A stretch of 5,158 nt of DNA, taken from positions 1-5,158 of the forward strand of contig CAUJFK010000061.1 of assembly GCA_963169175.1 (NCBI GenBank), read 5' to 3'. Source of the DNA: Acidobacteriota bacterium (GTDB taxonomy: Bacteria; Acidobacteriota; Blastocatellia; Pyrinomonadales; Pyrinomonadaceae). The position numbers and the translations under genes are program-made. Below the pieces are notes generated by a model. That model did not search any database. It was not told the origin of the DNA and worked only from the letters and a program-made list of their open reading frames with translations. Positions 4,915-5,158 of this stretch are shown piece by piece. How positions within the stretch are numbered: position 1 is the stretch's first letter; each line of letters begins with the position of its first letter.

Positions 4915-5158
4915 AAGCGACTCGCGGCATTTCGTCCCAGGTTCGGCCTTCCAAAAGGCGTCCCGTTTTCTTTTTATTGAAGCCGCCCCATTGCTTGAAG
5001 AAGAACGGCACACCGAACGCCTGACATTGCTTGCGAATATCCAGGACCCAGTTTTCTTTGATCGGTCTCGCTCCGTAACCGCTTTCGCCGCCTACTATCG
5101 CCCAATCGATTTGGTCCAAATCCAAATTCAAAAGCGGGCCAAGCAGCGGTTCCAGCGA
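4907..5158 (-). CDS. Phage Gp37/Gp68 family (DUF5131) protein, C-terminal part
   Basis: The open frame runs off the right edge, so only the last 83 residues are seen and the true start lies outside; a TTG at 5131 is internal, not the start. The segment carries the conserved C-terminal features of the Gp37/Gp68 (DUF5131) family: EPLLGPL, then IDWAIVGGESG, ARPI, VLDIRKQCQAFGVPFFFKQWGG, and a closing GRTWDEMP. The family occurs in phages and bacterial chromosomes, is thought to be radical-SAM-related with an N-terminal cysteine motif (not in this window), and often sits beside a three-Cys-motif partner gene (TcmP). Its biochemical role is not established. It is the upstream member of a two-gene minus-strand unit, and its TGA overlaps the oxidoreductase ATG (ATGCCTGA). 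Confidence 0.88.
   Translation of the reverse strand, partial: SLEPLLGPLLNLDLDQIDWAIVGGESGYGARPIKENWVLDIRKQCQAFGVPFFFKQWGGFNKKKTGRLLEGRTWDEMPRVAYA

Noticed and set aside
4915..5013. Longer N-terminus for the oxidoreductase starting at 5013
   Set aside because: The extra 33 residues are polar and non-homologous in character, overlap the coding end of the DUF5131 gene, and precede the natural Rossmann-fold start.

Overview
The window looks like a bacterial chromosome segment, most plausibly from an Acidobacteriota member (Blastocatellia/Pyrinomonadaceae-like). This is inferred from gene content: a membrane-anchored winged-helix/TPR one-component regulator of the kind expanded in that phylum, a secreted vanadium-haloperoxidase-type phosphatase-fold enzyme, and intergenic inverted repeats rich in 'TTTGTGTC/TTCGTGG' words. 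No rRNA, tRNA, CRISPR array, transposase or integrase is visible.

Layout from left to right. Bases 1-146 hold no gene, but a perfect 12-bp GC-rich hairpin (101-132) lies just past the 3' end of the first gene. Bases 147-1418 (minus) encode a secreted vanadium-dependent haloperoxidase-family protein with all vanadate-pocket residues in place. Bases 1419-1918 are a 500-bp divergent intergenic region. It holds an imperfect long inverted repeat (element A, about 1467-1541), a 14-codon minus-strand ORF with a strong Shine-Dalgarno (1581-1625), a strong stem-loop (1646-1677), two adjacent inverted-repeat structures (1741-1763 and 1765-1816), and an 11-bp-period pyrimidine direct repeat (1883-1903) just before the next start codon. 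Bases 1919-3604 (plus) encode a CadC-like winged-helix / transmembrane / TPR protein. Bases 3605-3855 are a repeat-packed convergent intergenic region: a second long inverted repeat (element B, about 3671-3770), related in sequence to element A, abuts three copies of a 31-bp repeat (3774-3892), the last of which runs into the following gene. Bases 3856-4914 (minus) encode a saccharopine-dehydrogenase-family NAD(P)-binding oxidoreductase. Bases 4907 to the window edge (minus) hold the C-terminal part of a Gp37/Gp68 (DUF5131) family protein that overlaps the oxidoreductase start by 8 bp.

Functional links are limited. The last two genes form a probable translationally coupled pair. The haloperoxidase and the regulator are divergent, so local regulation is possible but not shown. 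The most unusual content is in the non-coding DNA: two related long inverted repeats, a 31-bp repeat cluster that supplies the C-terminal codons of a gene, and a structured divergent intergenic region with a possible leader peptide. I do not see a recognisable complete novel system; the repeat and leader elements are the best leads.
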